From assembly GCA_015698045.1 (NCBI GenBank), contig BLAL01000068.1, positions 186,001-250,000 of the forward strand: 64,000 nt of DNA. The letters are read 5' to 3'. The notes below the pieces were generated by a model, which saw nothing but the letters and a program-made list of their open reading frames with translations, ran no database searches and had not been told where the DNA came from. Below, one piece after another: positions 26,144-35,704 of the stretch. This DNA is from Rhizophagus clarus. Taxonomy: Eukaryota > Glomeromycota > Glomeromycetes > Glomerales > Glomeraceae. A program made the translations under genes and the position numbers. Within the stretch, counting starts at the first letter, position 1; each line of letters begins with the position of its first letter.

Positions 26144-26292
26144 GCAAATTTTTAATTAGATACAAATGAAGCATATTATAAATGATTTTTCACAGGAAAA
26201 AAAAAATGTGTTGTTTTAAATTGATTTTTATATTTTATTTATAGTTATGAGATTTATTTTTTAATCAAATTTAGTTGTAAGCCTATATATTT

Positions 26293-26370
26293 GTCCAACA
26301 TTGATTACAATAGAGTACTGTAAGTATAAATCATTTTACATAAATAAAATCAATTTGTAATTGGACAAAT
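26293..26370 (+). terminator. Third copy of the conserved kinase 3' block with AATAAA
   Basis: ccaacattgattacaatagagtactgtaa and cataaataaaatcaatttg recur at the same distance from the stop as in the other two kinase genes. Confidence 0.5.
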
Positions 26371-26675
26371 TTAATTATATTACATCTTTATTGTTTAAAG
26401 TATTTTTGATATACGGAAAATATTATGATGAAAGAAAACTAAAATATAAAGTAGTTTAATTAGCTCCAATTTAACTTAAATATGATAATATTAACAAGCT
26501 AAATTAATGTGAACATTATGTTCCATTAATGATAAAAGGTAAAAAACATTGTTTACAAATTCATGTTAGGCATTGATAACACAAGATAATGAAGATAATG
26601 AAGCATTTAAGCACCTACATTGTGGCATGCTATGTAAAACGACATAAATATAAAACCATATGTGTAAGAACATTA

Positions 26676-26683
26676 ATCCTGTA
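26676..26683. repeat. Left 8-bp target site duplication (atcctgta)
   Basis: atcctgta directly precedes tagggatggcaac; the identical eight bases follow the inverted end at 35003-35010. Confidence 0.85.
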
Positions 26684-26890
26684 TAGGGATGGCAACGGTC
26701 AGTCACGGTCGGTTATCGGTTGGTCATAACCGGTTAAGGGCCTTTGACCGACTGACCGTTTTGGCTGACCGTTTTCCTGACCATTTCCTTTTTCTTTTTA
26801 ACGTTTTGTCTTGATTAAATTCGTTAAAAAGTGTTTTTATTAGCGACACAGGTCGAATGAAAAAAAATCGGAATTTGCTTTATTTTAATA

Positions 26891-27047
26891 TGCTCTTGCC
26901 GATTTTTATGTAATTCTGCTGATTTTTATATAATTCTGCCAATTTTTATGTAATTCTGCCGATTTTTATATAATTCTGCCGATTTTATATAATTCTGCCG
27001 ATTTTTATATAATTCTGCCAATTTTTATATAACTCTACCAATTTTTC
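26891..27047. repeat. 20-bp tandem repeat, 8 copies
   Basis: Unit close to taattctgccgatttttata at about 26897, 26917, 26937, 26957, 26977, 26996, 27016 and 27036. The word gccgattttt also recurs inside the right end of the element (30060-30300), so these may be subterminal binding repeats. Confidence 0.8.
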
Positions 27048-27529
27048 AATCAAAAATGATCGTCTTTAATTGGCTGACTATATAATTACATCATTTGTTT
27101 ATTGATTTATTGATAATTTTTTTTTATTTTTGCTTATTACGTTTCATTTTTTTCCTTCTGCTCATTTACAAATAAAAAAAAGCAACCGTTAAAATGTATT
27201 TCTTTAAATAAAAAAACAAACAAACAAAAAGTTGGTACATACCAGTCATCCAAAGAAGCCGTATTTTTTTTTATTTAATCTAAAAAAATGAATTTTTTTT
27301 TAACTTTATTTAATTTAAAAAACGAATTTTTTTTTATTTAATTTTAAAAAAAATTTTTTAGCTTCATTGTAAAAATGGCGAGTTTTGTGTTAAAGAAACA
27401 TTCTAATGTTTCTTTCTTTTCTCCATTTTTGTAGAATGCAGCCTTGAAGATTTCGAAAAGGCGAATTGACAATAGGTTTTATTATTAATGGTTTAGAAAC
27501 GTACCAATATCTCTTTTTTCTCTCCTTAG

Positions 27530-28676
27530 ATGATGGGCGTAATTAATGTAAGTTTCAAAATTTCATTTTTGAAACTTTATTTTTTCTTTTTTTTTTAGGA
27601 AACATTTACTAACGTTTCCATCTTTTTTTTTGTAGCTTTCGGTCTTCGATTCTTGGATGATGGCCGTAATGAATGTAAGTTTCAAAATTTTCAAAACTTT
27701 TTTTTTCTTTGTTTTTTTTTAGAAGACATTTTTACTAACATTTCCATCTTTTTTTTTTGTAGCTTCCGGTCTTCGATTCTTGGACAATGGCCGTGGGCGT
27801 AATGAATGTAAGTTTTGAAATTTTCAAAACTTTTTTCTTTTTTTTTAGAAAACGTTTTACTAACATTTCCGTCTTTTTTCTTGTAGCTTCCGGTCTTCGA
27901 TGGCCGTGGGCGTAATGAATGTAAGTTTCGAAATTTTTGAAACTTTTTTTTTCTTTGTTTTTTTTAGAAAACGTTTTACTAATGTTTTCCGTCTTTTTTT
28001 TTGTAGCTTCTGGTCTTCATTCTTGGACGATGGCCGTGGGCATAATGAATGTAAGTTTCAAAATTTTCAAAACTTTTTTTTTCTTTGTTTTTTTTTAGGA
28101 GACGTTTTTACTAACGTTTCCATCTTTTTTTTTAGTAGGTTCTGGTCTTTAATTCTTGGACGATGGCCATGGGCGTAATGAATGTAAGTTTCAAAATTTT
28201 TGAAACTTTTTTTTTCTTTGTTTTTTTTAGGAGACGTTTTTACTAACATTTCCATCTTTTTTTTTTAGTAGGTTCTGGTCTTCGATTCTTGGACGATGGC
28301 CGTGAGCGTAATGAATATAAGTTTCGAAATTTTCGAAACTTTATTTTTCTTTTTTTTTAGGAAACGTTTTACTAACGTTTCTGTCTTTTTTTTTTGTAGC
28401 TTCCAGTCTTCGATTCTTGGACGATGGCCGTGGGCGTAATGAATGTAAGTTTTGAAATTTTAGAAACTTTTTTTTCTTTGTTTTTTTAGGAGACATTTTT
28501 ACTAACGTTTTCATCTTTTTTTTTGTAGCTTCTGGTCTTCGATTCTTGGACGATGGCCGTGGGCGTAATGAATGTAAGTTTTGAAATTTTCGAAACTTTA
28601 TTTTTTCTTTTTTTTTAGGAAACGTTTTACTAACGAATCCATCTTTTTTTTGCAGGTTCCAATTAAACGTTTTTAG
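27530..28676 (+). CDS. Predicted 10-exon gene made of tandem mini-exons
   Basis: Ten short exons, 27530-27547, 27636-27674, 27763-27807, 27887-27920, 28007-28050, 28139-28183, 28272-28316, 28400-28444, 28529-28573 and 28656-28676 (18, 39, 45, 34, 44, 45, 45, 45, 45, 21 nt), lie between textbook splice signals: GTAAGT donors, TACTAAC-type branch words, pyrimidine tracts and GTAG/GCAG acceptors. Joined, they give one frame of 126 codons plus TAG, starting MMGVIN and repeating LPVFDSWTMAVGVMN-like 15-mers. The 34- and 44-nt exons are each off frame, but together restore it. One donor is damaged (ATAAGT at 28317). No signal peptide, dibasic sites or known domain. Expression is unproven; the region could instead be a non-coding satellite that mimics introns. 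Confidence 0.4.
27548..28655 (+). repeat. Tandem array of ~127-bp exon/intron units, about 8 copies plus ends
   Basis: Exon starts are spaced 127, 124, 120, 132, 133, 128 and 129 bases. Every unit has donor, a short palindrome next to the donor, a T-rich stretch, an actaac branch word, a second T-run and an acceptor. Intron length is about 82-90 nt, the size of real introns elsewhere in the window. Confidence 0.85.
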
Positions 28677-28689
28677 TAATTGGGCTTCT

Positions 28690-29900
28690 TTACAAGTATG
28701 TTTCTTTTTATTTCATTTTATTTTTTTTATGATCGATTACATTTCGTTATTTACTAACTTTTCTTTCATTTTTTCTTTTATTCCCTGTGTTTCTTTTCGT
28801 TTGTTTTCCATTCTTTTCGTCTCCCTTCAATTATTTTTGTATATTCACATTTCTCTTTCATTTCTTCCTCTTTTTTTTCTTTTTTTTTTACATTTTTCCT
28901 TTTATTTTTTTTTCGACTATTACGTTTAACCCTTCTTTTCGTTTTATCACTTTACATTTGCCCTCATTTTTGCTTTATTTCTTTACGTTTCATCTCCTTT
29001 TTATTCGTCTCTTTACGTTCCTCCTCTTTTCATTTTATTTTTTATATTTTCCCTCCTTTCATTTCACCCTTTACGCTTCCTCCTTCTTTTCATTTCGTTC
29101 CTTTCCCTTTTCGTTTCATTTCCTCTTTTTTTTGTTCTTTTACATTTCTTTCCTTTCTTTTTGTTCCTTTACGTTTCCCCTTCATTCCTTTACGTTTCCC
29201 CCTTCTTTCTTTTCGTTCCTTTACATTTCCTTCATTTCTTTATGTTTTCCTACTATTTATTTTGTTTATTTTCACTTCCCCCTTCATTCTTTTCTTTTCA
29301 CCTACCTTTCGGTTTATTTTGTCTCTTTTGTTTCTTTTTGTTTCTTTTCACTTCTCTTCATTCTTTTCATCTCCCCTTCAATTCTTTTGTATATTCACAT
29401 TTCTCATTCATTTCTTCATGTTTCCTCTATTTTTTCTTTTTTTACGTTTTGCCTTCCATTTTTTTTGTTCTATTACGTTTCACTCTCCTTTTTGTTTCAT
29501 CACTTTATGTTTCCCCTTCTTTTCATTTTGTTCCTTTGCATTTTCTCCTTTTTTTTTTGTTCTTCTACATTTCCTTCCTTTCTTTTTGTTCCTTTACGTT
29601 TCCCCCTCCTTTTTTTTCGCTCCTTTATATCTCCCTTCTCTCTTTTCGTTTCTTTATGTTTTCCTACTATTCTTTTTGTTTTTTTTTTATATTACACTAT
29701 CCTTTTTTCTTACATTTCCTTCTTCATTCCTTTCATTTTCTTTACTTTTGTATTCTTTTCATTTTTTTTTTGTTTCCCCTTACTTCTTTTCATTTCCCTC
29801 CATTTCTTTTATTTTACTTTTTTTCTTTATTGTTATTCTTATTTTTTAATACATTTCTTTACTTTGATTCATTTTTTAACTTTCATTATAGATTTCTTTT
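28690..29900 (+). other. Long pyrimidine-rich strand-asymmetric tract
   Basis: About 1.2 kb composed almost only of T and C with regular short words (ttcctttacgtttcccc, tttcgtt, cattcttttc). The long open frames it contains in several phases arise because T/C-only codons cannot form stops; they encode only F, S, L, P-type residues and are not genes. It directly follows the mini-exon array on the same strand. Confidence 0.75.
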
Positions 29901-30047
29901 TTTTAGATTAATTTCCTATTAAAATAAATTTTTATTAATAAAACATGTAAATTTTTAAATTAAACTACTTTGAATAAAATTTTTTGAGAAAAAATAAATT
30001 TTTGCATGTGTCGTACTTCATAAATATAAAGAAAATAAATTGGTTGA

Positions 30048-30165
30048 ATTTGCATGCACTATTTAAAATTGGAGTGCCGATTTGCATGCACTATTTAAAA
30101 ATCGAAGTACCAATTTGCATGCACTATTAAAAATCGGAGCTGATTTGCATGCACTATTTAAAAAT
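30048..30165. repeat. ~32-bp tandem repeat, 4 copies
   Basis: atttgcatgcactatttaaa followed by an atcggagtgcc-like half occurs at about 30048, 30081, 30114 and 30143. Confidence 0.7.
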
Positions 30166-30899
30166 CAGAATGCCGATTTTTTGTGACAAATCGGCAATGC
30201 CGTTTGTTACCTTTTCGCGCCAAAAAATTGGCAAAAATTTGCAACAAATTGGACAAAAATATTCAAAAATCAGACAAAAATCGGACTGCCGATTTTTGGC
30301 GATTTTTTTTTATTTGACCTGTGCGAATTTTATCAAAAAAAAAATGTTGCTTAACTTTTTTATTGATTAAATTCGTTAAAAGAAATGCCAAGTGGATAAG
30401 GTTGACTAAATGGTCGGTTAACGGTCTGTTAACGGTCGGTTAAACGGTCAGTCAGAAGCCTTTGACCGACCGATATCGGTCATGGTTATAAGTCTAGGGA
30501 TGGGGGTTAATTAACCGTGGTTAATTAACCATGGTTAATTAACGGTTAATTAGCGTAAAGAAGATTTTGAAGTGATTAGATCATTTCTAAATTAATCGAC
30601 TTTTTCACTCAATTTGGATTTTCGGTTGTACTGATCTTCAAGACTCAATATAAAATCGTCCGAATTAGGAAATGCGCAATGTGAACTCGAGAAATGCGTT
30701 TTATAATAATGCTTAAAGCTTAAAGCATTTATGCCTAATGATTAATGCATATGCTTATGCTTAGGCTACTTTTGACATCAAAAGAGTAAAATCGCGATTT
30801 AGGCCTTCCTATGCCACTTTCATTGCATGTTTAGTTGAGTCATCAAATAATAGGTTTTTGTAAATTTTTTTAATTTCGTTGATCCTACTTTTTAATTTC

Positions 30900-32940
30900 A
30901 TTGATCTTATCAAGAAAACCATCAATTGTACCCGCTAAAAACAAAAGTTTATTAATAAATTCTGTCCAAAAAACAACCAGGACTAAAGAAAATTATTAAA
31001 TAGGTTATATTAGAGAAAGAAAAAAATAAACATAAAATTATTTTTTTTATTAAATGATTAGTCAATCATTTTTGTTATTTTTTTCATTAAAATGTCAAAA
31101 TGATTAACAATCAAGAAAATTATTTTCTTAATCAAAATAATTAAGAAAAAATTGTTTTTTCTAAAGTCATTTTTTTTAAACAAAATAATTTAATTAAGAA
31201 AAACAATTGTTTTTTTATTATTGAAAAAATGGTAAAAATGATAAACAATAGAATATTTTTTTTTTTTAAAAAAAAAAAGAAAAATAATTTTTTCGTTATT
31301 CAGTTTAAAAATTGTTTAAGAAATAGTTTATTTTATTTTGATTTTCCAGTTTAAAAAAAAAAAACAAATAATTTTTAATGAATTTATTAGTATTTGGTTA
31401 AAAAAACTGTTAAAAATAAATTATTAATTATTTGGTTTAATAAACAAATTTTTTTAATTATTTGGTTTAATGATTGTTAAATCAAGCATTAGGTAGTTTT
31501 AAAAACCACAAAAAAATTCATTTTTTTTTGATTATAGAAAAAAAATCATTTTTCTTAATCAAATAATTAAAGAAAAAAATTGTTTTTTTTTTATTTTTCC
31601 AATTAAACAACTAAAAAAAAATCATTTTTTTTTAAGTGAAATGATTAAAAAAAATCACTTTTCGATTAAAATGATTGAAAACAATTTGAAAAAAATAGTT
31701 AAAACTATTTTAAAAAATATGCCATTTTTAAGAAAATAATTAAAAAAATAGAGCATTTTTTTTTTTAAAAAAAAAAAAAAAGAACAATTTTTCGTTATTT
31801 AACTTAAAATCATTAAAAAAAATAGCCTACTTTCAATAATTTATTTCTTAACAGTTCTTTTAACCGAATAATAACAAATAAATTATTTTTTTTTTTAAAC
31901 CAGAAATTTGGTTTAATAAATAAATTGTTTACTTATTGATTTAATAAACCGTTAAATTAAGTATTAAGTAGTTAAAAAATCTCTAAAAAAATTAATTTTA
32001 TTCAATTTATTTACTTAAAATTTTTAGTACATAAACCGTTAAAAGAATAATTATTACTGAATCATTCAACTTAACAGCACAAAATTATAATTTTAAGTTA
32101 TTTAGTTTAATAAAATCAAAAAAAATTTTTTTTTAACTATCTGGTTTAATTGATCACTAAAAAATAAATTATTTTTTTTAATTATCCGATTATAAGCTAA
32201 TAATTTAATTATCCAGTTTAAATAAATCATTAAAAAAAAAATAAAATTGATTTTTTGATTTATACAGTTTAATAAACTGTTAAAAAAAATTAAATAAACT
32301 TAACTATTCGATTTAATGAATCATAAAGAAAAGGTAAAAAAAATTAAAGTATTCAACTTAAAACCACTAAAAATTATTTTTTTTAAAAAAAAATAAATTA
32401 TTTAATCTGGAAAAAAAAAGAATTATTAACTGGTTAAAAATTAATCCATTAAAAAAAATGAATTATTAACCTGTTAAAAAAATATTAATTCGTTAAAAAT
32501 AAGCATTATTAATCCATTAGAAAAATAAATTAATTATGTCAGTCTAATAGAATAAATCAATAAAAAAATTAATGTTTTTTAATTATCCAGTTTAATAAAT
32601 AAACTGCTAAAGCATTTGTTACATTATTAATTTTTATCAAGTAAATAATTAAAACAAATTAATTTAAGTAATTTTAATAAAAAAAAATGCGTAATCATTT
32701 AGCAAAAAAACAATGTTAGTCACTTTTTATTAATCTTTTTTTGACAAAAATGATATAAATACTTTTATATTAAAGTAAAAATGATATTAATACTTTTCTA
32801 TTGATAGTTTAATAAAAATAATTTTATTAATCATTTTTGTTATTTACTTTTAATAAAAATAATATTAGTTTTATTTTAATCTTTTTAATAAAATAATTTA
32901 ACATTTTTTTTTTTATTAATTATCGACATTGCTCAACACC
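30900..32940. other. AT-rich filler of the nested element
   Basis: About 2 kb of degenerate repeats around the words ttaattatttggtttaataaa and cattaaaaaa, with almost no G or C. No gene. Includes T-run/A-run junctions at about 31256, 31756 and 32377. Confidence 0.6.
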
Positions 32941-32959
32941 ACAATCATGTGATTTATAA

Positions 32960-33920
32960 AAAAAATTTTATTGGCTAATTTATGATTTTATTTATACATA
33001 ATTTTATAAAAAATCGAATGCACTGCAATATATAAGAAAGAACGGGAAAATACAATAAAATAGGACAATAAAGAAGACAAAGGAAGAATAAAAGAGAAAG
33101 GAAAGATACATGAAAATGGACAAAGGAAATGAAGTAGGAACAAGAGAAACGAAGAAAGAATAAGAATGAATGAAAAAAGCAAAAGGGAATTAAAAGGAAT
33201 AAAAAAACAATGGGTAATGAAAAAGGAATGAAAGAAATGAATGGCAAATGAAAAAGAAAAAAGGAGCAAAGGAGGAATAAATCAACAAAGGAACAAAAAA
33301 GTAACAAAAGAAGCCAAAGATCAATGAAAGAAACCAAAGATCATGGAAAAAAACAAAGATCATGGAAAAGAAGCCAAAGATCATTGAAGGAGACAAGGAT
33401 CAAATCAACAAAAGAAACAAGAAAACGATTAATGAAAGAGATAAGGATCAATGAAAAAAACAAGAATTAACAAAAGAAACAAGAATTAACAAAAGAAACA
33501 AGAATTAACAAAAGAAACAAGAATTAACAAAAGAAACAAGAATTAACAAAAGAAACAAGAATTAACAAAAGAAACAAGAATTAACAAAAGAAACAAGAAT
33601 TAACAAAAGAAACAAGAATTAACAAAAGAAACAAGAATTAACAAAAGAAACAAGAATTAACAAAAGAAACAAGAATTAACAAAAGAAACAAGAATTAACA
33701 AAAGAAACAAGAATTAACAAAAGAAACAAGAATTAACAAAAGAAACAAGAATTAACAAAAGAAACAAGAATTAACAAAAGAAACAAGAATTAACAAAAGA
33801 AACAAGAATTAACAAAAGAAACAAGAATTAACAAAAGAAACAAGAATTAACAAAAAAATAAAATCAACAAAACCAACAAAAAGGATAAAGGCAAAGTAAG
33901 AAAAATAACGGGAAAAAATG
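32960..33920 (-). other. Long purine-rich (minus-strand pyrimidine) tract
   Basis: Plus strand is almost entirely A and G with words such as aaagaaaccaaagatcatgg. Read on the minus strand it is the counterpart of the pyrimidine tract at 28690-29900. Open frames here are composition artefacts. Confidence 0.7.
33461..33857. repeat. 19-bp minisatellite, 20 identical copies plus a partial one
   Basis: caagaattaacaaaagaaa repeats without a visible mismatch; copy 1 starts at 33461 and copy 21 at 33841, exactly 20 x 19 bases later. The bases just upstream (33300-33450) hold diverged, related words, the probable source. Confidence 0.9.
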
Positions 33921-34021
33921 AAAGATACCGAAACACCCACCCATAAAATATAAAAAGAAACCAGTTAATATCATCTTAAAAGAAAATAAAATAATAAGAG
34001 AAAGAGACGAAGTAGACTCAC

Positions 34022-34460
34022 TTGAATCTAAAAAAGAGATAAAAAGATTAGTAAAAGAACAAAAGAACAAACAAAAAGAAGAAAAGAAAGTAAAACTCAC
34101 TTCGATTTCTGTCAAAATGGAATTAAAAACAGACGTATCTAAAAAAAAGCACAAGCAAGTTAATAAAGAATAAGAAAAAGGAAATAAATGCAGAAAAAAG
34201 CTTACCTATTACCGGTACTTTGAAATCAGAATCTACTGTTTAATAAACAAAAAGAAAAAAAATTGAAATGTTAGGAACGTGTTGTTAAAGTCAATTTAAA
34301 AAAAAATGATCTTTTCCTTACTGAATCCTCACACGTCTGAAGATCCAGCTACCTAAAAAAGAAAACTGAAATGTAAGTAGAACATTTGATAAAAGAAAAA
34401 AAATTAATAAAAAAAACTTTTCGTAATCCCTACCAAAATTCTACATGTCTAAAGCCGCAC
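34022..34460 (-). other. Minus-strand series of splice-bounded mini-exons
   Basis: Read on the minus strand, five short segments each sit between a T-rich acceptor ending AG and a GT donor: 34460-34434 (donor GTAGGG), 34352-34322 (GTAAGG), 34235-34206 (GTAAGC), 34138-34101 (GTGAGT) and 34027-34022 (GTGAGT). The first two are similar in sequence (CTTYAGACRTGT). They do not join into an open frame as drawn, so a non-coding or decayed version of the array at 27530 is more likely than a protein gene. Confidence 0.4.
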
Positions 34461-35002
34461 CTAAAAAATTAACAAGAAAAATAATTAAAATAAATCGCAT
34501 CTATCTATCTAAATAAACTGATTAGGTGTGTAACATATAAACATGTGATGTGGTGTTTAACACCATTGGTGCATTTTATAGTTTTTGTTAATTATTTTTA
34601 CATCCAATAAATCCAATAAACGAGTACTAGGTATGGCATATACACTCATATATCATAGGGGGACGAAGTCCCCTAAATAAGTGCATATTCTAGTTTAGTT
34701 AATTATAATTGATAAAATTTGTTAATTAACCGTTAATTTGGTTAATTATAAATTAGCCAATCAAAAAGAAGATTTAAGTCACGTGATTTTTTAAATTTAA
34801 GTCAAATAATATTTAGTTTTTTAAATTTAATATAACAATCTAAATTATATATAGTTATATATTGGTTAATTAACGGTTAATTAACGGTTATTTAACAGTT
34901 AATTAACAGGTTAATTAACCAAATTATAATTAACCGTTAATTTACCATCCCTAGTTATAACCGGTCATGACCGGTTAATAACCGTGACCGTTGCCATCCC
35001 TA

Positions 35003-35010
35003 ATCCTGTA
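35003..35010. repeat. Right 8-bp target site duplication (atcctgta)
   Basis: Identical to 26676-26683 and directly abuts the inverted end of the outer element. Confidence 0.85.
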
Positions 35011-35491
35011 GTTTAACAGTTCATACAAAAATAATCCAAATTTTATTGCACAAATTTTGCAACGTCGGTTTCGTAATTATATGAAGATTATTAACGATTT
35101 TACCCTTTCAGCACCATTACCATTCACTAATATCAAAACAAAGAAACATACGACCTATCTATTAACATGACTCTTTTATTGTCTTTAATTTCAATAAGAT
35201 TATCTCAGCTTCAGTACTATGCAATAATTTTAAATAAACAAGTTTCAATAAAAGTCGACTAGTTGGCTTTTTTTTAACTGATGCATTTTCATAATAGACA
35301 TTTTTTGTTAATTTCGTTTTAAGTAGTGAAAATATTTCCCTTTATAAGTTAAACAGTTTTCCTGGATCCCGAGACTTTAGTTAAGGACATTAGATTTTTT
35401 TGTAAAAATTTAGAAAGTTATATCTAAAAAAAAAAAATTTACGTGTAAAAAACGTAATTATTCTTATTGTTTTTATTGTTTTTTATTTTTA

Positions 35492-35704
35492 TTACTGTAA
35501 CATACTAACTAAAATACTATTCAAAATGTGCACGCTATTTAAGCGATAAGGTTCAGCCTGCTTATCGGTAAGCATCAGAAAGAAAGCCAAATTAAAAAGA
35601 ATAATTGAAATTATTAGGTAGAACGTCCAGGCGATTAAATACAGGTAATTGGATGTAATCAAAACATTCTCTTTAAGGTATGTTGCGGAGAGGTGAATTA
35701 CCAT
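35492..35704 (-). CDS. Hypothetical 70-residue single-span membrane protein
   Basis: A minus-strand ATG frame with one clear hydrophobic helix (LYLIAWTFYLIISIILFNLA, about residues 21-40) followed by a polar tail containing DKQAEPYR. The flanks are non-coding, and no splice partner or homologous family is recognisable. It could be a small gene, one exon of a larger one, or chance. Confidence 0.25.
   Translation of the reverse strand: MVIHLSATYLKENVLITSNYLYLIAWTFYLIISIILFNLAFFLMLTDKQAEPYRLNSVHILNSILVSMLQ

Larger units (their letters stand above)
30495..34953. mobile_element. Second hAT-like element nested in the right end of the first
   Basis: Ends are tagggatggggg at the left and ccatcccta at the right, followed inward by many copies of ggttaattaac in both orientations. 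It splits the GACCG-rich right inverted repeat of the outer element, so it inserted later. The flanks gttataag (left, two bases before the end) and gttataac (right) match at 7 of 8 positions, consistent with a decayed 8-bp duplication of outer-element sequence. No transposase frame. On the minus strand it has the same order as the outer element: short splice-bounded exons (34460-34022), then a pyrimidine tract (33900-32960), then AT-rich filler. Confidence 0.7.
26684..35002. mobile_element. hAT-like non-autonomous DNA transposon (outer element)
   Basis: The element starts tagggatggcaacgg and ends with the exact inverse ccgttgccatcccta, flanked by a perfect 8-bp duplication, the size typical of the hAT superfamily. 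The inverted ends are long and rich in GACCG/CGGTC words: left 26684 to about 26770; right about 30375-30494 plus 34954-35002, split by a second element. Without the insert it is about 3.9 kb. No transposase frame is visible, so it would depend on enzyme supplied elsewhere. Its interior holds 20-bp repeats, an array of mini-exon/intron units, a pyrimidine tract and short repeats near the right end. Superfamily rests on duplication length and end sequence only. Confidence 0.8.

Noticed and set aside
28729..29922. Open frames of 195-374 codons rich in Phe, Ser, Leu
   Set aside because: They lie in a T/C-only tract where stop codons cannot form in several frames at once. Overlapping frames are equally open and the products are low complexity.
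32975..33396. Minus-strand frames of 68-120 codons rich in Phe and Leu
   Set aside because: Same artefact in the purine/pyrimidine tract of the nested element; no motif or splice logic.
26900..34460. CRISPR-like array in the regularly spaced repeats
   Set aside because: The context is a eukaryotic nuclear genome with spliceosomal introns. The spaced units are exon/intron repeats or perfect minisatellites, not repeat-spacer arrays, and no cas-like gene is near.
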